Positions 1 through 13,600 of a stretch of DNA of 64,000 nucleotides are shown piece by piece. The notes under the pieces are model-generated. The model saw nothing but the letters and a program-made list of their open reading frames with translations. It was not told the origin of the DNA and made no database searches. The position numbers were made by a program, and so were the translations under genes. Position 1 is the stretch's first letter, and each line of letters begins with the position of its first letter. This stretch comes from Nepenthes gracilis (taxonomy: Eukaryota > Streptophyta > Magnoliopsida > Caryophyllales > Nepenthaceae): assembly GCA_033239525.1 (NCBI GenBank), contig BSYO01000019.1, forward strand, positions 6,453,087-6,517,086, written 5' to 3'.

Positions 1-1249
1 TTACACCTAAAATCGTTGGTGATAAATAATAGTGAGTAAACTTACCCGTGGGTATAGAGTATATAAGTGGCCATACATGTTGGCCTAATTTATATTTGAT
101 TTTTGCCTAAGGTTATAGGGATTATGTGTAACCATTCGTCAAACTTGTCTTTACATAATTGGAATTTAAATTTGATTTATGATTTTTATCTCTGGATGAA
201 TTTGTATTGGACTTTGATTTCGATTTGGATTTTGGACTTGGATTTAAAATTTGCCAATTTTTCCCATGGTTAGGTCTTGGTATATCTTGTGTAAATAATT
301 TTGACTATATGTTTTGATTCGGACCCTTGGACTATCTGTCATTGTGTTGCTTCAATTTCTGCGCATGCTATTGAATTATCCAACTATCGGATTCTACTCC
401 AGATCACAAATTGATCAGGCCTTAGATTTGGACTCGGAGTCAGACTCAGACTTGGACTCAGACTTGGATTGGACTTTGAAATTGGCTATCTATCTCTTGG
501 AATTGATTCAGATCACTTCTATTTTATTTATATATACATATATATATATACATACACACGTCTCGATGAGGACTGTTTTATAATTTTGACATTACTTTTG
601 AACTTAGATACTGAATTTGAGTATGAGACTCTATTAGATTTTAAATTTTGGATCTTGGATCGTAGATTTCCGTTAGATTTATTGTATCAGCGATTTGGAA
701 TTATTTTGTCATTTGAATGGATGTTCATCATCTGACATTTCTTTTGATTCATTGGACTTTTTTTATTTAAATATGATAATTGCTGAGCACTTAACTCATA
801 TTTTCTGCTTTGTCCATTCAGAGTAGAAGGTTTGAATGTATGGCAAGAGTTAGAATGTGATCCGTCAACTGTTCGTCAGATTTGGTGAGTTATAGTTTTA
901 TTATGGCTTAATTTGACAATTGATGTGATTGTATTATGGAATTTGCTAGATATAGGCCGATGGATATATTTTGGAAACAGTTAGGATGTTATATTATGTT
1001 TGATTTATAATTTTTATTGAAATTGTTACCTCTCTTACGATGATTGTAGAGTAGGTTATCTTTATTTTTTTTGGACGGTTGTCCGATGAGGTCTCGTGTG
1101 AATTTTGATTCATGTCAGGTCCTATTTATTTGGTTTGTCATACCTGAATTTTAAAACTCGGTATTATTTGTTTAAAATTATTTAGAATTTTAAATCTTAA
1201 AAATTATAATTAATTATTTAAATTGACCTACCTAATTTGAGTTCGTACA
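1..1249 (+). repeat. 3' part of a long LTR, cut by window edge
   Basis: This stretch matches the second half of the two LTRs at 2066-4405 and 8277-10691. Shared landmarks in the same order include GCCTAAGGTTA, the run of 'ttggatttgga'-type sequence, TGGTGAGTT, and an end in GAGTTCGTACA that matches GAATTTATGCCA and GAGTTCGTGGCA in the other copies. It is therefore a third LTR of the same Ty3/gypsy family. No primer-binding site follows directly, so it is either the 3' LTR of an element lying to the left or a solo LTR. Small ORFs in it are not genes. Confidence 0.8.
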
Positions 1250-2065
1250 CTTAGTATACTCAGAGTCTTCTCATATTCTTTTTGGGTGATGATATTTTTG
1301 GTGTAAACCTTTGGATGTGTGAGTTGTCTTTATTATCTATGAGCCGATAAAGGAGACTATTAAAAATTGCATGGTATTAGAGAGGTTGGAACTTACAAAA
1401 TTGTAATATAGTCTATAGTTTTCTAATATTTAATTTATATTCTTATGGATTGACGCCTTTATCTTGAAGGAATGCTTATGGCTATATAACTATGGTACGA
1501 TATAATATTTAGGAATATCACATCGAGAAATGTTATGTTTGATATGCATAAGTGATGATTCTTATACCTTGGTGGGTAAATAGAATATGAGTGAGCAATT
1601 CCTATTGCCCGAGTGGGTAGGAGGGAAATGTTAGGATGAGTGAGAAATTGCTATTGCCAAGAGTAGATAGGTAGGAATTGTCAGGATGAATGTCAAGGTA
1701 TTTGCACACTCATAGTGGCAAAGTCTTGAAAGACCACGGATTGGTCATTTATTAAACTTATTAGTGCCAGTTACTCATGGTATTTATCAAGCCATTAGAG
1801 GCTAAAATATATGCCCTTTACTTTACAGTAATAGAATAAGATCTGAGAAGAATATTGATACATTTTATAATGTATTGACTTCTTTTGAGATAAGTCCAAT
1901 GGAATTTATATCATTTATTAATATTTAGATTTTGTGAAATCATAGTTATATTCTATATTTTTGTTTCAATGGTGACCTTCAATGATTGATTCTTGTAGAA
2001 TTTTCATGTCATATTTACAATGTGTCATAGAGATTTGAATAGAATATGGTTGACTTTATAATATT
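1250..2065. other. spacer with a 49-bp direct duplication
   Basis: No coding region is recognisable. A unit starting GAGTGAG at 1589 is repeated at 1638 with period 49, and a third partial start lies at 1688. Before the element at 2066 inserted, this DNA was continuous with that after 10691, since the ATATT target duplication flanks both sides. Confidence 0.6.
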
Positions 2066-4405
2066 TGTAATATCTCAAATTTTTGTTTAGATTAATTTAA
2101 TATTAATTATGATTTTGGATAATTTGAATATGGTAAAAATTAATTAATATTGAAAAATTTGGGAGGACATTTGGATCAGTCGGGCTAGTGTCCAAGGTGT
2201 ACCCATACTATCGTTCGAATATCGATTTAAATTTTTGAAGAAAAGAAAAAATAAAACAAATAATAATAATATAAGAAAATAGAATAAGAACAGTGCACCA
2301 GAGGGATTGGAGAGAGGGAGAAGTAGGGGAGCAGGAGAGGGTTTTAGTGTCACTGTTCATGGTGCGTGGCAGAGGTGAGAAGAGGAGGTGGGTCGTTGAT
2401 GGTGGCGGCACATGGAGGAGGCCGTGCAGTGGTGGTCAACAACGGTGGCGTGTGGCTGAGGTCGTGCAAGAAAGAGAAATCGACGTGAAGGAGAGAGATG
2501 GCAGAACAATGGCATTAGTGCCGATGGATGAGACCAGGAAGGCTGGTGGTGGCAGGTCGGCACGGCGGTAGGCCGGCCGGCAGTGTTGAGCGGCGACACC
2601 AGCTTGCGAGAAGCTGTGCAGATGAGAGAGAAAGGGTGCAGGCAGTACGCGCCATTAGAGAGAGAACTACTTGATTTGGACACTTTGGAACATTCTTACT
2701 TCAGATCTGCAAAGTATGAGGTCAAGGTAAGTATCTATAAACTCCCTATTTGGTCTAATTTAATATCTGATATGTTTTCGATATTATTAGAATTTTTAGT
2801 AACATGTATGTATTTTTATAAACCTGATTTATTTATTTTAGACATGCATGTGTAGTTTGTTGGATATTTTAGGAGTTTTTGGCATCGATTTTATAATTTT
2901 AGAGGGTTTAATATTTTTGTATAAAACTCAAATAATTTATCAGATACTGTATATATTTATATTAGTATCTGTATACGAAAATGTGCACAAAATTTACAAA
3001 AGCTATGCAATTTCACATGCATGTGCCGAGTTGTGATCATTATATTTAGATTTGGACATTGAATATTCTGGCCAACTCCCGACGGGGAGATTCATTTGGA
3101 AATCCCTTTCCGCTGGTAAGAAAGGTTTGGAGTAATGACCATTCCCATTTTGATAATTTGATTTGACCTTAGAATATATTTGGACATCTATACCTGATAA
3201 GTTTGAGGATTGCGCCCAAAGTCGCGAGTGACAAATAATAGTAACCTTACCCATAGGTATAGGGTATATGGGTAGCCATTCATCTTGGCTTAGATTGCAT
3301 TTGATTTCGCCTAAGGTTACCGAGATTATATGTAATCCTTTTTCAAACTAGTCTTTAAATAATCAAAATTTAAATTTGATGTATAATTTGTATCTCTATA
3401 TTATTATATTAAACTTTGATTTGGATTTGAATTTTAGGCTTGGATTTAAAATTCGTCGAATTTGTCCACAATTGGGTCTTGGTATGTCTCATACAAACGA
3501 TTTTGATTATAGATTTTGATCTGGACCTTTGAAATATCTATCGTGATACTGTTTTGATTTCTGTGCGCGCTATTGGATTATCTGGCTATTGGATTCTACC
3601 CTATATCACAAGCTGATCAGGCCTTGGACTTAGACTCAGACTCGAATTAGACTTTGGAATTAGATAATTGTCTATTAAAATTGATCCATATCACTTTTAT
3701 TTTGCTTATATATATATATATATGTCCCGATGATGACTATTTTTCGATCTAGACATTTGTTGTAAATTTGGATATTTGATTTAAGCATGAGATTACAATT
3801 GGATTTTGGATCATAAATTGCGGATTTTTATTGGATTCATTTTATCGGTGATTTGAATTTTTTTATCATTTGAATGGATTTGTATCTATCCGACCTTCCC
3901 TCTGATTCATTGGACTACTTTTATTTTAATATGATACTTGTGAAATATTAGACTTACTTTTTCTATTGTATTCCTTTAGAGTAGAAGATTCGGATGCATT
4001 GTAAGAGTATGGTCGTGATCTATCCACCATTCGTCAGATTTGGTGAGTTTTGATTCTATTATGGTTTAAATTGATATTTTTATGATCAGATTATGGAATT
4101 AACCGAGTATAGATCTATGGTTATATTTCAAAAACAGTTCGGATATTATGTTATATTTGATTATGATTTTTTGTTAAATTGTTACATTTCTTACGATAAT
4201 TATAGAGTAGGTCGTATTTATTTTTATCTAGACGGTTATCTGATGAGGTTCTTTATAGATTTAATTTTTTTGAGTTGTATATTTTGATTTGTCACATCCA
4301 GATTTTCAGAATTTAGTATTATTTATTTAAAATTATTTAGAATTTTAAATTTTAGAAATTATAATTAATTTTTTAAATTAATCTCCTTGGTTTGAATTTA
4401 TGCCA
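2066..4405 (+). repeat. 5' LTR of the chromovirus-type element
   Basis: Length is 2340 bp, with TG at the start and CA at the end. A GC-rich block at about 2290-2670 (purine-rich, then GGC/GCG-rich) interrupts otherwise AT-rich sequence and recurs at 8540-8950 in the partner LTR. It probably belongs to the transcribed leader. The small ORFs on both strands here (for example about 2357-2683) arise from this biased composition and are not genes. Confidence 0.88.
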
Positions 4406-4409
4406 GAAG

Positions 4410-4420
4410 TGGTATCAAAG
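4410..4420 (+). promoter_or_regulatory. primer-binding site (initiator Met tRNA type)
   Basis: TGGTATCAAAG lies four bases after the LTR end. The plant consensus primer site complementary to the 3' end of initiator Met tRNA begins TGGTATCAGAG, so one base differs. Its position defines 2066-4405 as the 5' LTR and the element as plus-oriented. Confidence 0.75.
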
Positions 4421-5534
4421 AGAAGTTGTAAGGAGAGGTACTTTGGATCATTTTGGATAAATAATTTGCTAAACTTTTGTACTTGATAAATACTGTCTTT
4501 GATAGATGGTAGAAAATTTTGGTTATTGAGACTTGGATTTGAATCGAAAGGGCGAGTTGTGGAAGTTTTAGTTTAGTTTAAAAGGATGATCACTCGATCA
4601 CAATAAGTCACGCGAGCGATATAATGTATGGTTTGATATAGCCGTTGAATTAGAATTTTCTTAGATTTCTGCATATAAGTGAAGGTTTTGTTTGGAGTTG
4701 TAATTTTGGAAGAGAATTAGCGGCCTTGGGTGGTGTCGGTCTGAATCTCGCAGAGTAAAAGGAGATTTTGGTCAGCAGAGGGGTAGGTGATAAAGTTGGT
4801 CAGTTCAAAATTTTAAGGGATAGAAGGAGATTTTTTGCCAGTAGGAAGGTAAGCGGTGGAAGTGGAAATAAATGAAGGCTCGTTAAGATTGGATGCTGTG
4901 AATAAAGATGAAGAAGCTCAAGTCAAGTCAACTTATTTCTCTTCGTAAGAGAAGTTGTAGAATTTTGATGGACAACCTCTGCTAGAAGATAGGACAATGA
5001 TGTGTAAGTCTGATTTTATTGACAGCGAAGACGTTGATCATGTAGAGATTTGAAGTTACGGCTGGGATGAGATGAAGACTCAAGGATTGCCCATTCTCAC
5101 TTATCGCTATGATTGGGTAGATAATCATCTATGCAATATCTCGCCGTTGAACAATCGATGGACGAAGAGCTCGAGATTTGGCCTCTGAGGAAATGCTCGG
5201 GAAGAGGGTGAAGAATTTGAAAGATTTGTTGAAGTATGATAGTATCTGTGAAATTCAAGATTCAATTTAGAAATAGTTAGTGTTATTCCAACTCTGGATT
5301 ATTGCGAGAAGCTAGAACAGGCCTTGTTGGTTGAGTAGGAGTTGCTCCGGGAGAAGTCTTTCTAAAAGAAATTAAATTATTGGAGTCAAAACTCGAAGGA
5401 TGGACTTTCTTGTCTTCCAGAGGACAAGCTAAAGGAAGTTAGATGAAGCAAAGTCTTCTACCTCGAAGTTCGAGTTTACAAGGTCAGCCTGTAAGTTTAG
5501 CAGAAAGGTGTATATGAAACGAGTTTGCTTAGTC

Positions 5535-8276
5535 AGAAATGAAGTTTGCTTCCAACTGCGACTAGATATGCTATTTGTCAAGGGATTGTTCGAATTGCAA
5601 GTGTCCGGATTCCAGACGTCTAGATAGGAGTCAAACGGTTCTAGCAGAGCATTTTGCACATACAGTCCGTAAAATTAGAGCCGGATCCTCCATCGTGGAA
5701 GATTGTTTCGTTAAGACCATTCCATTCTATGTTTTGGGATACGAGTCCTCGGAGTTCTAAGGAAGAATTAGTGAGAAGGCTTAAAGGTTGATTTTCGACA
5801 TTGCAAACGAGTCATCTGTTGAGATATGAGTGTTGAGTTCATCTAGTATATTTGGTCACATTTGGAAGTTGTTCTGTCACCATTGAAAATATTTTAATCA
5901 TCTGCGAGTTTGAAAATGTTTTTCAGATGATTCAACTGGATTGCTCATTGAATCAAAAGATCAAATTTATTTTCGATGATGTGCTTTTATCTGTGTCTAT
6001 TATGAATGTTCCGTATAGGGTAATCTTGTCCGAACTGAAGAAATTAAAATAGCAATTGTAGAATATGTTCAGAAGGTTTCGTTCAATCAACTGTCTTGGC
6101 GTGGAGTACTTCAATGTTTTCTGGTGAATAAAGTTGGATTGATGGATTTATACTTGGATTATTTGGAAATTAGATATGTATCAGCTCTCAAAGATCAAGG
6201 ATATATTAGATCAATTTGAAAAAATTTAGATTTTCTCTAAGATCAAGTTATACTCGAGGTATCCTTGATTGTGAATTAAGTGTGAGGATGTGTGTAGGAT
6301 AGCTTTCTGATCAATGTGTGACCATTGCGAAATCCTGATGAAGCTTTTGGGTTGTTTAATATTTTAGCATCTTTTATGGATATTATCGATTGGATTTTTG
6401 ATCGTATTTGGATCAGATGTGATGGTTTTATTTGTGGTGGTTTTATCAATAATATTTTAATTCATTTGATGGATTTTGAGGAGTATGAGACTCAATAAGA
6501 AAGTCTGCTACAAATTATGAGAATGCGTCATTTTGGTTCATATGATTCTTAATGTGACATTTGAAAATTCAAATAAGATGGAAGCAGTGGTGAATTTGAA
6601 AATATCGGCTAAGGTATCAGGAGTGTGAAGTTTATTGGATCTGGTTGGTTATGGTGAGAGTTTTGTTGAATATTTCTTGAGAATTCTAGTGTCGCTGGCA
6701 CTTTTGGAATAGAGGCAATTGGTATTTAATTAAAGTGATGCTTGTAAGGAAAGTTTTCAATAATTAAAGAATAGAGTGTCATCATCGTCAGTTTTGTCGA
6801 TCTCTGATGGATTAGAAAGATTGGTAGCGCTCAGTGATACTTCTACGAAAGATTTAAATATGTTTGGATTATATGTATCGGGTGTCTTATTTAAGACAAG
6901 TTTAGGATGCGGTGTAGTCTAGAGGATTTGACATGAAGATGCTATGGCAAGAATGCCGGAATGAAGATTGGACCAGAGGAATTTTCTCTTTTTGCTGTCA
7001 GGATTAAATTTTGAACGAAACTTCTATTTGAGGGAGAAACTTTTATAAAAATCAGTGGTGATGTCCTTTCGAATGAGCCATCTTGAAGTTGAAACCAATC
7101 AATCAAGTAATCTCGAACATTCTGCAAAGTGCTTTTCATTGCACGTTCGAGAGGAGGCATGTTTTCAAGAATTTTCTCATTTGAGTTTCGGCTAATTGGA
7201 TGACAACTTGAAAGCTGATTAGATGAAAGCTCGGACACTGATTAGTAGAAGCTCGGGAACAAATGAGGTTATCAGCAGATATGGTTGAGTTGGAGTGATT
7301 CAAATTCAATGGGAACGTCGAAGACTCTCCACCTAGTGGAGTGGAGAGAGTTTGACGGCAATTTGATCTCGAGTCAAAGCCGGCAGGCGGAATATGACGC
7401 GTGAGATCGCAATTTTCAAGGCAAGCTATATTCGTGCCTAAGGGAGGAAGTTGATTAGAAAAAGCCTTCTCGATTTTATTTTGGATTTGCCTCAGGCTGC
7501 AAAGGACTTGATGATGGTTTAGCTAATGAAGACTTGTCATTGGTTGTCGAGCTTTGAGGCAGGTGCGGTTGAGCTGATGAAGTCGGCTTATGGCTTGTTT
7601 ATTAGGAAGTCATTCCTAAGATTGGACCTTGGCATATTGTTGAGATGTGAAGATTGCAAGGTATTCCTTTTTCGAGACTTTTGATTTGATTTGAGGCTGA
7701 TGATCAATTAGAGTGGCGCAGTAGAAGCGTATGAACTCTCGGCTATCAATCATAGGATTTGATTGGAGGCGTGAAGTAGGAGATTCGTTTTCCAAACTGA
7801 TTGGAAGCTTGAGAGGAGTGGTCAAATATTTCTGGATGTATTTTGAAGAGAAGAATTTTGAGTTTTGAAGTCAAAGGGTAGTATAAAGTGGACATTCATT
7901 AGGATATTCAAAATCTTTAGCAGATTAGAGAAGTAACATTCAGATTGGTCTTGCTTCTAAATTTAATGGATGGATATGATATATTTTATATGAATGATCC
8001 TTTGCATGTGTTTGGATTAAAGTCATTTTTAATTAACAAGAAGTGTTTTAGGTTAAGATTGTCATTTTGATTCTTGGGATGTGAATGATCTAGTGTAGAG
8101 GAATAAGATATTTTCATTGGTCTTTATGTTTTCGATGAATCTTCTAGTTGAGAAAGCGATAAGAGATCTCGATGACGAGTTCGAAAGAATATCCTCTTAT
8201 TGGATAATTGAGGTTAAGATCGAGAGGTGTAAATTTTGAGGCTGAAATTTTGTAAGTATGGCAAAATGTAATATCC
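5535..8276 (+). pseudogene. degraded gag-pol of the chromovirus-type element
   Basis: Several landmarks of Ty3/gypsy polyproteins can be traced across shifting frames. A possible zinc-knuckle relic lies near 5570-5610. The reverse transcriptase start (a relic of 'apyrmapaELKeLK') is at about 5995-6060 and the 'DQ...FSKI.L.SGY' stretch at about 6200-6275. The catalytic box is at about 6430-6465, where the usual FIDDIL reads as FINNIL. The RT-RNase H linker ('KmEAVVN...') begins near 6580 and the RNase H start ('LSDTSTKDL') lies near 6830. An integrase C-terminal relic ('RIFKIFSRLEK') lies at about 7895-7930. The sequence just before 8277 resembles the chromovirus C-terminus. Many stops and frameshifts make it non-functional. 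Confidence 0.75.
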
Positions 8277-10691
8277 AAGATTTTCATTTAAATTAATTTA
8301 ATATTAATTATGATTTTGAGTAATTTTGGTATGTTAAAAATTAATTAATATTAAAAAATTTTGGAGAATATTTGGATCGGTTGGATTGACGTTTGAGGTG
8401 CGCCCGTACTATCGTCTAAATATCGATTTAGATTTTTGAAGAAAAGAAAAACTAAAACAAATAATAATAATAATAATAATAATAATATATATATATATAT
8501 AAGAAAAAAAGAAGGAGAAGAAAATAGGATAAGAATAGTGAAATGGAGGGATAAGAGAGGGAGAGAAGTAGGGGAGGAGGAGAGGGTTTCAGCGCCACTG
8601 TTCACAGCGCGCGGCGGAGGTGAGAAGAGGAGGTGGGTCGTTGATGGCGGCGGCGCACGGAGAAGGCCGTGCGGTGATGGTCGGCAATGGTGGCGCGCGG
8701 CCGAGGTCGCGTAAGAGAGAGAGAAATCGATGCAAAGGGGAGAGACGTCAGAACAATGGCATCGGCACCGACGGGATGACACCGGAAAGGCCGACAGTAG
8801 CAGGTCGGTGCGGCGGCGGTTGGCCAGCGATGGCAGGTCGGTGTGGCAGCAAGTCGGCAGGCAGTGTTGAGCGGTGACAGCAACGCTTGGGAAGCTGTGC
8901 AGATGAGAGAGAAAGGGAAAAGCTACAGGCACTACGCACCATTAGAGAGAGAAACCCCGATTCAGGTATTTCATAATATTATTTTTTCATATCTGTAAAG
9001 TATGAGGTCAAGGCAAGTATCTATAAACCCCCTATTTGGTCTGATTTAATATCTGATATGTTTTTTATACTATTTAAAATTTTTATTAACATGCATGTAT
9101 TTTTATACACCTGATTTATTTATTTTGGATATGCATATGTAGTTCGTTAGATATTTTAGGAGTTTTTGATACTGGTTTTATAATTTTGAAGGGTTTAATA
9201 TTTTTCTAAAAGTCTGAATAATTATGAGACATTGTATATATTTATATCAGTATCTGTATACGAAATTGTGCACAAAATTTGCATAGGTTGTACATTTTTA
9301 TATGTATGTGTGGGATTATGGTCACTAAATTTGAATTTGGATATTGGATATTCTGGCTAGCTTCTGATAGAGAAATTTATTTAAAAATTTCTTTCCACTG
9401 GTAGGAAAGGTTTAGAATAGTGACCATTTCTATTTAGATAATTTGATTTGACCTTAGAATACCTTTGAACGTTCTAATATATCTGACAAGTTTGAAAATT
9501 ATATCCAAAGTCACGGGTAGTAAATAATAGTAAGCAACCTTACCCATTGGTATAGGGTACATGGATGACCATTCTTGCTAGCCTAAATTGTATTTTATTT
9601 TGCCTAAGGTTATCGGGATTATATGTAACCATTTCTTAAATTATTCTTTAAATAATCAAAATTTAAATTTGATGTATGATTTGTATCTTTATATTGATTA
9701 TATTGGATTTAGATTTGGATTTGGATTTAAAATTCTTTGATTTTTTCCTTAATTAGGTATTGGTATGTCTCGTATAAATGATTTTGATTATATATTTTGA
9801 TTTGGACATTTAGAATATCTGTCGCGATACTACTTTGACTTCTGTGCATGCTATTAGATCATCCAGCCATTAAATTTTGCCCCATATTACAAGCTGATCG
9901 GGCCTTGGACTTGGACTCGAACTCAAATTGGACTTTAAAATTGGCTAATTGCCTATTGAAATTTGTTCAAATCACTTCAGCTTTGCTTATATATATACAT
10001 ACGCATACATCCTGATGATAACTGTTTTTCGATTTGGATATTTGTTTTGAATTTGGATATTTGATTTAAATACGAGACTACCATTTGATTTTGGATCTTG
10101 GATCCTGGATTTTCATTGGATTTATTTTATTAGTGATTTGAATTTATTTTGTCATTTGAATGGATTTTCATCTATCCAACCTTCTCTCTGATTCATTGGA
10201 CTACTTTTATTTTAATATTATATTTGTTGAGTATTAGGTTCATTTTTCCTATTTTATCTCTTCAGAGTAAAAGATTCGAATGTATTGTACAAGTATAGTT
10301 GTGATCTGTAAGCCTTTCGTCTGTTCTGGTGAGTTTTGATTATATTATGGTTTAAATTGATATTTATGTGATCGGATTATGAAATTGACCGGGTATAGAC
10401 CTATGGTTAAATTTTGAAAACAGTTTGGATATTATATTATGTTTGATTATAATTTTTAATTAAATTGTTACATTCCTTACGATAATTATAGAGTATGTCG
10501 TATTTATTTTTGTCCAAACGGTAGTCGGATGAGGTCCTATGTGGATTTAATTTTATTGTGTTGTATATTTTGGTTTGTCACACTCAAATTTTTTGAATCT
10601 AGTATTATTTGTTTAAAATTATTTGAGATTTTAAATTTTAAAAATTATAATTAATTATTTAAATTGACCTGCATAGTTCGAGTTCGTGGCA
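8277..10691 (+). repeat. 3' LTR of the chromovirus-type element
   Basis: Length is 2415 bp. It begins TGTAATATCC and ends GTTCGTGGCA, followed by the ATATT target duplication. It aligns with 2066-4405 throughout but with many substitutions. It contains a microsatellite at 8461-8500 (AAT repeats, then AT repeats) that is much shorter in the 5' LTR. The 193-residue minus-strand reading frame at 8351-8932 lies in the GC-rich leader block and is broken in the partner LTR, so it is not called as a gene. Confidence 0.88.
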
Positions 10692-13600
10692 ATATTTTTA
10701 TTGTGCTTGTGAATCATGATTTTATTATTTAAAATGATTATTATTTATTGTATTATTAAGTGTATCACTTATCAATATTTCAACTCACATTTAAATTTTT
10801 TTTGAAGTAATTCATGCCATTGAGTTAGCCAAGGATTGAGTCTTTGCTAAGGAGCTTGCTAGTAGAGGATCTCGAAGTTTAACTTTTCATTTGAACTTGG
10901 CGAGGACTTAATTTCGTAGTTAAAATTTTATGGGGTTACATCCCTTAGAATTTTGGTTAACGTCATTGTTAGAGGAGATGGTTTAATGGATGTTTTTAAT
11001 TATATGGTTATTCTTCAATTGAGATTTTCATGTGAGTGGTCCAGGCTAGGTTGTGGGTGCTCTAGGTTCAAGTTGTCATATTACATGTAAGGATAATATG
11101 AGACCTTGAAAGTTTTCATGGTCAAGTATTGTATAATCAATACCATTCTACATTTTATAGCTAAGGTAAAGAAAGATATATAAGACATTAAAATATCTAG
11201 ATGTATGGGTTCGCGAGTCGAACTTGTAGTCTTGCCACGCCTTTCACTCACTTGTTGGAGTCAGACTCCCTCAACCTCAAAAAGAATGGAATCGGTATCC
11301 GTGTATTCTAAGGTAGTCCTTGTCATTCAATAGCAAGATCATTTTGGTAATGTTGACGTTATATTTATGTTGTATTTTTCTGATAGAACTTATATAAATT
11401 GTTGAGATCAAGATATTTGAAATATTTAAAAGTGGATCCTACCATTAGGGATGGTTGTATTGTGATTAGGTATTACTCCAGGAATAATGGAGAATTATTA
11501 GGACTATGGGGTGTCCTAATTCAAGTTGTGGTTGTGAGGCACTTAGACACTACACTAGGAATGGTGAAGAGGCTTCAAGCTTATAGATGATTCTATCATC
11601 TAGGATGATTGTGAGATGATCAGGCCATACTTGGAGAATGATGGTGAGCCATTGGGATCATTGGCCATAGGTAATCCTTAGAGATTCTTCTCATTGTGTT
11701 TGTTAAGGCAAACGTTTTGGTTTGGCTAGGGGAACGAGCTTTGATTACCACATTCTTGTTGAGATTTTTGACATAGAACAGTCCCGTTTGATTGGAGGTT
11801 GATGGGTTTGGATTACTATATTCTTGTTGAGCTTGTTCAAGTGGATGGTCTGGTTTGGTCGGAGGTTGGTGACTCCCAGTCACCACATTCTTATTCAAAT
11901 CATTGAGTTTGGCTTGATAGATGTGACATCTTGGATCCATCTGTTCTTAGAATTTGGAATGTTGATTTTATATTATTAATTCTATTGAAGTTTCCTTAAT
12001 TTGGTCACTGTTATTATTATATACCTAAATTTTAGTATATTTTTGAATTATAAAGTTATTTGTTAGATATTTTGCTCATTTATTGCTATTTCTTATTCTT
12101 TCATAGCATCACAAATTACTGTACAAGGGATGGCAGGATTAGGTGGTTGAAAATACCTAGAGGCTATTATGACGTTATTTTGATTATTATGAATTGACTG
12201 CCCATACCTATAGTTTGTAGAACTATATTATAGTGTTATTAGTTATTTTAAATATTATATTTATTAGACCTAGATTTTGTGAAATAAGAAGTGTTATTTT
12301 TTAAATTATGGACTAAAAAAAATGTATCATCATGATTCAGACAATTGAACTTATGTGATATGGGTCACCACAATATACTAAGAAGTCATGCAAATTTTAC
12401 GTATGGATGATTATTAAAGTTCATCATTTTATGTTGCTGTTGTAATTTATAGAAAGGAGATTTTATTATGCTATGTTAGAATTAAGATTGTGAGAAAAGT
12501 AAGAATAATGTCCTTGTGCTTTGTGGTGGATTAGTGATCAACTTAGAATTGTCGGTTTACTTAATTTATGTTTAGAGGTGTAAAAATATGGTAAGATACA
12601 TATTAAAGCTGACATTATAAAATATATAAGTTCTATTGGTGGAATAATTAAATTATGGAATAAAAATAAAAACAATAATGATAACCAAAGAGTGAATTTT
12701 CTTGGTGGCCAAGAGGTATGTTAAAACATAAGGTAAGTTTGTAATTCTTATGTCTCGAGGACCTTGACATCATACTATAATCATGCTTGTCTTTAGTGAT
12801 TCGAAAAGCACCCAAAAGTATAAAGAAATTAGGAAAAATATGCTAGATTTTATTCCATGCAAATCGAACAACATGTAAATGTATTTTATTGGATGTTGAA
12901 TGCATTTTTGGAATGTATTAATATAATACTCAAATCTATCTTTTAAAATTATTAAGTAAAAATAACAGTTAAAGATTTTATTTTTATGAAAGTAATGTAG
13001 TTAAAGTAAATTTAATGGCTTGGCTACATGTGGCGGCTCCGCCGTGAGTAATAAAATGTACGGAAGTGTTGGTGCGGAGTTTGGAGTCCTAGTAAAATTC
13101 TTGTTGAAGCCCTTCAATTTCCATGCCTAAAATCCCTTCGAGATTGCCATGTTTGGATAGCGTTTGAGCTTCCTTGGACTTATTTTGGTGAGTATATGCT
13201 TTGGTTATATGTTATGATATATTGTATTTAATTTGCAATTGGCATCGTGTGGAATGCATTACATCCGATCTTTGGTTCCATGAACGATGATCTTGATGAA
13301 TGGGTTTACAAAACGTGTGTGAACACTAAGGAATCTAGAATTACGGACTCCGAGGATCTTTTATATAAATTATACTGTACGAAACTTAATCATTTCCTAA
13401 CTTGTGTATTTTTCTTATTAGACCATTGGTGGAAATTGACAAATGGTTTTGTGCATTTTATGACATATTTAACTATATATGAATGGCCAGGGATTGTAAA
13501 AATGTATTTATATGAGTATTCAACCTTGGATAGGGTTGAGATTCACATGATCGTATATATTATATGAGTTTTCGGCCTGATTATTATTTGCCTACTATTG

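Larger units (their letters stand above)
2066..10691 (+). mobile_element. decayed Ty3/gypsy chromovirus-type LTR retrotransposon
   Basis: This is a complete element outline. The 5' LTR is 2066-4405 (starts TGTAATATC, ends CCA) and the 3' LTR is 8277-10691 (starts TGTAATATC, ends GCA). Identical 5-bp target duplications ATATT lie at 2061-2065 and 10692-10696. A primer-binding site resembling initiator Met tRNA (TGGTATCA) follows the 5' LTR by four bases. The internal region is only about 3.9 kb and holds degraded reverse transcriptase, RNase H and integrase. Long LTRs, an initiator-Met primer site, and an integrase end running almost into the 3' LTR fit the Tekay/Del chromovirus lineage (inference). 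It is old: LTRs are visibly diverged and no open frame survives. Confidence 0.88.

Noticed and set aside
1371..1382. TGGTATTAGAGA, resembling an initiator-Met primer-binding site
   Set aside because: It lies about 120 bases after the LTR end at 1249 instead of next to it, the following sequence does not match the start of the related element's interior, and no partner LTR was found.
8351..8932. 193-residue minus-strand reading frame
   Set aside because: It lies wholly in a GC-rich block of a retrotransposon LTR, is low-complexity, and is not kept open in the partner LTR at 2144-2700.
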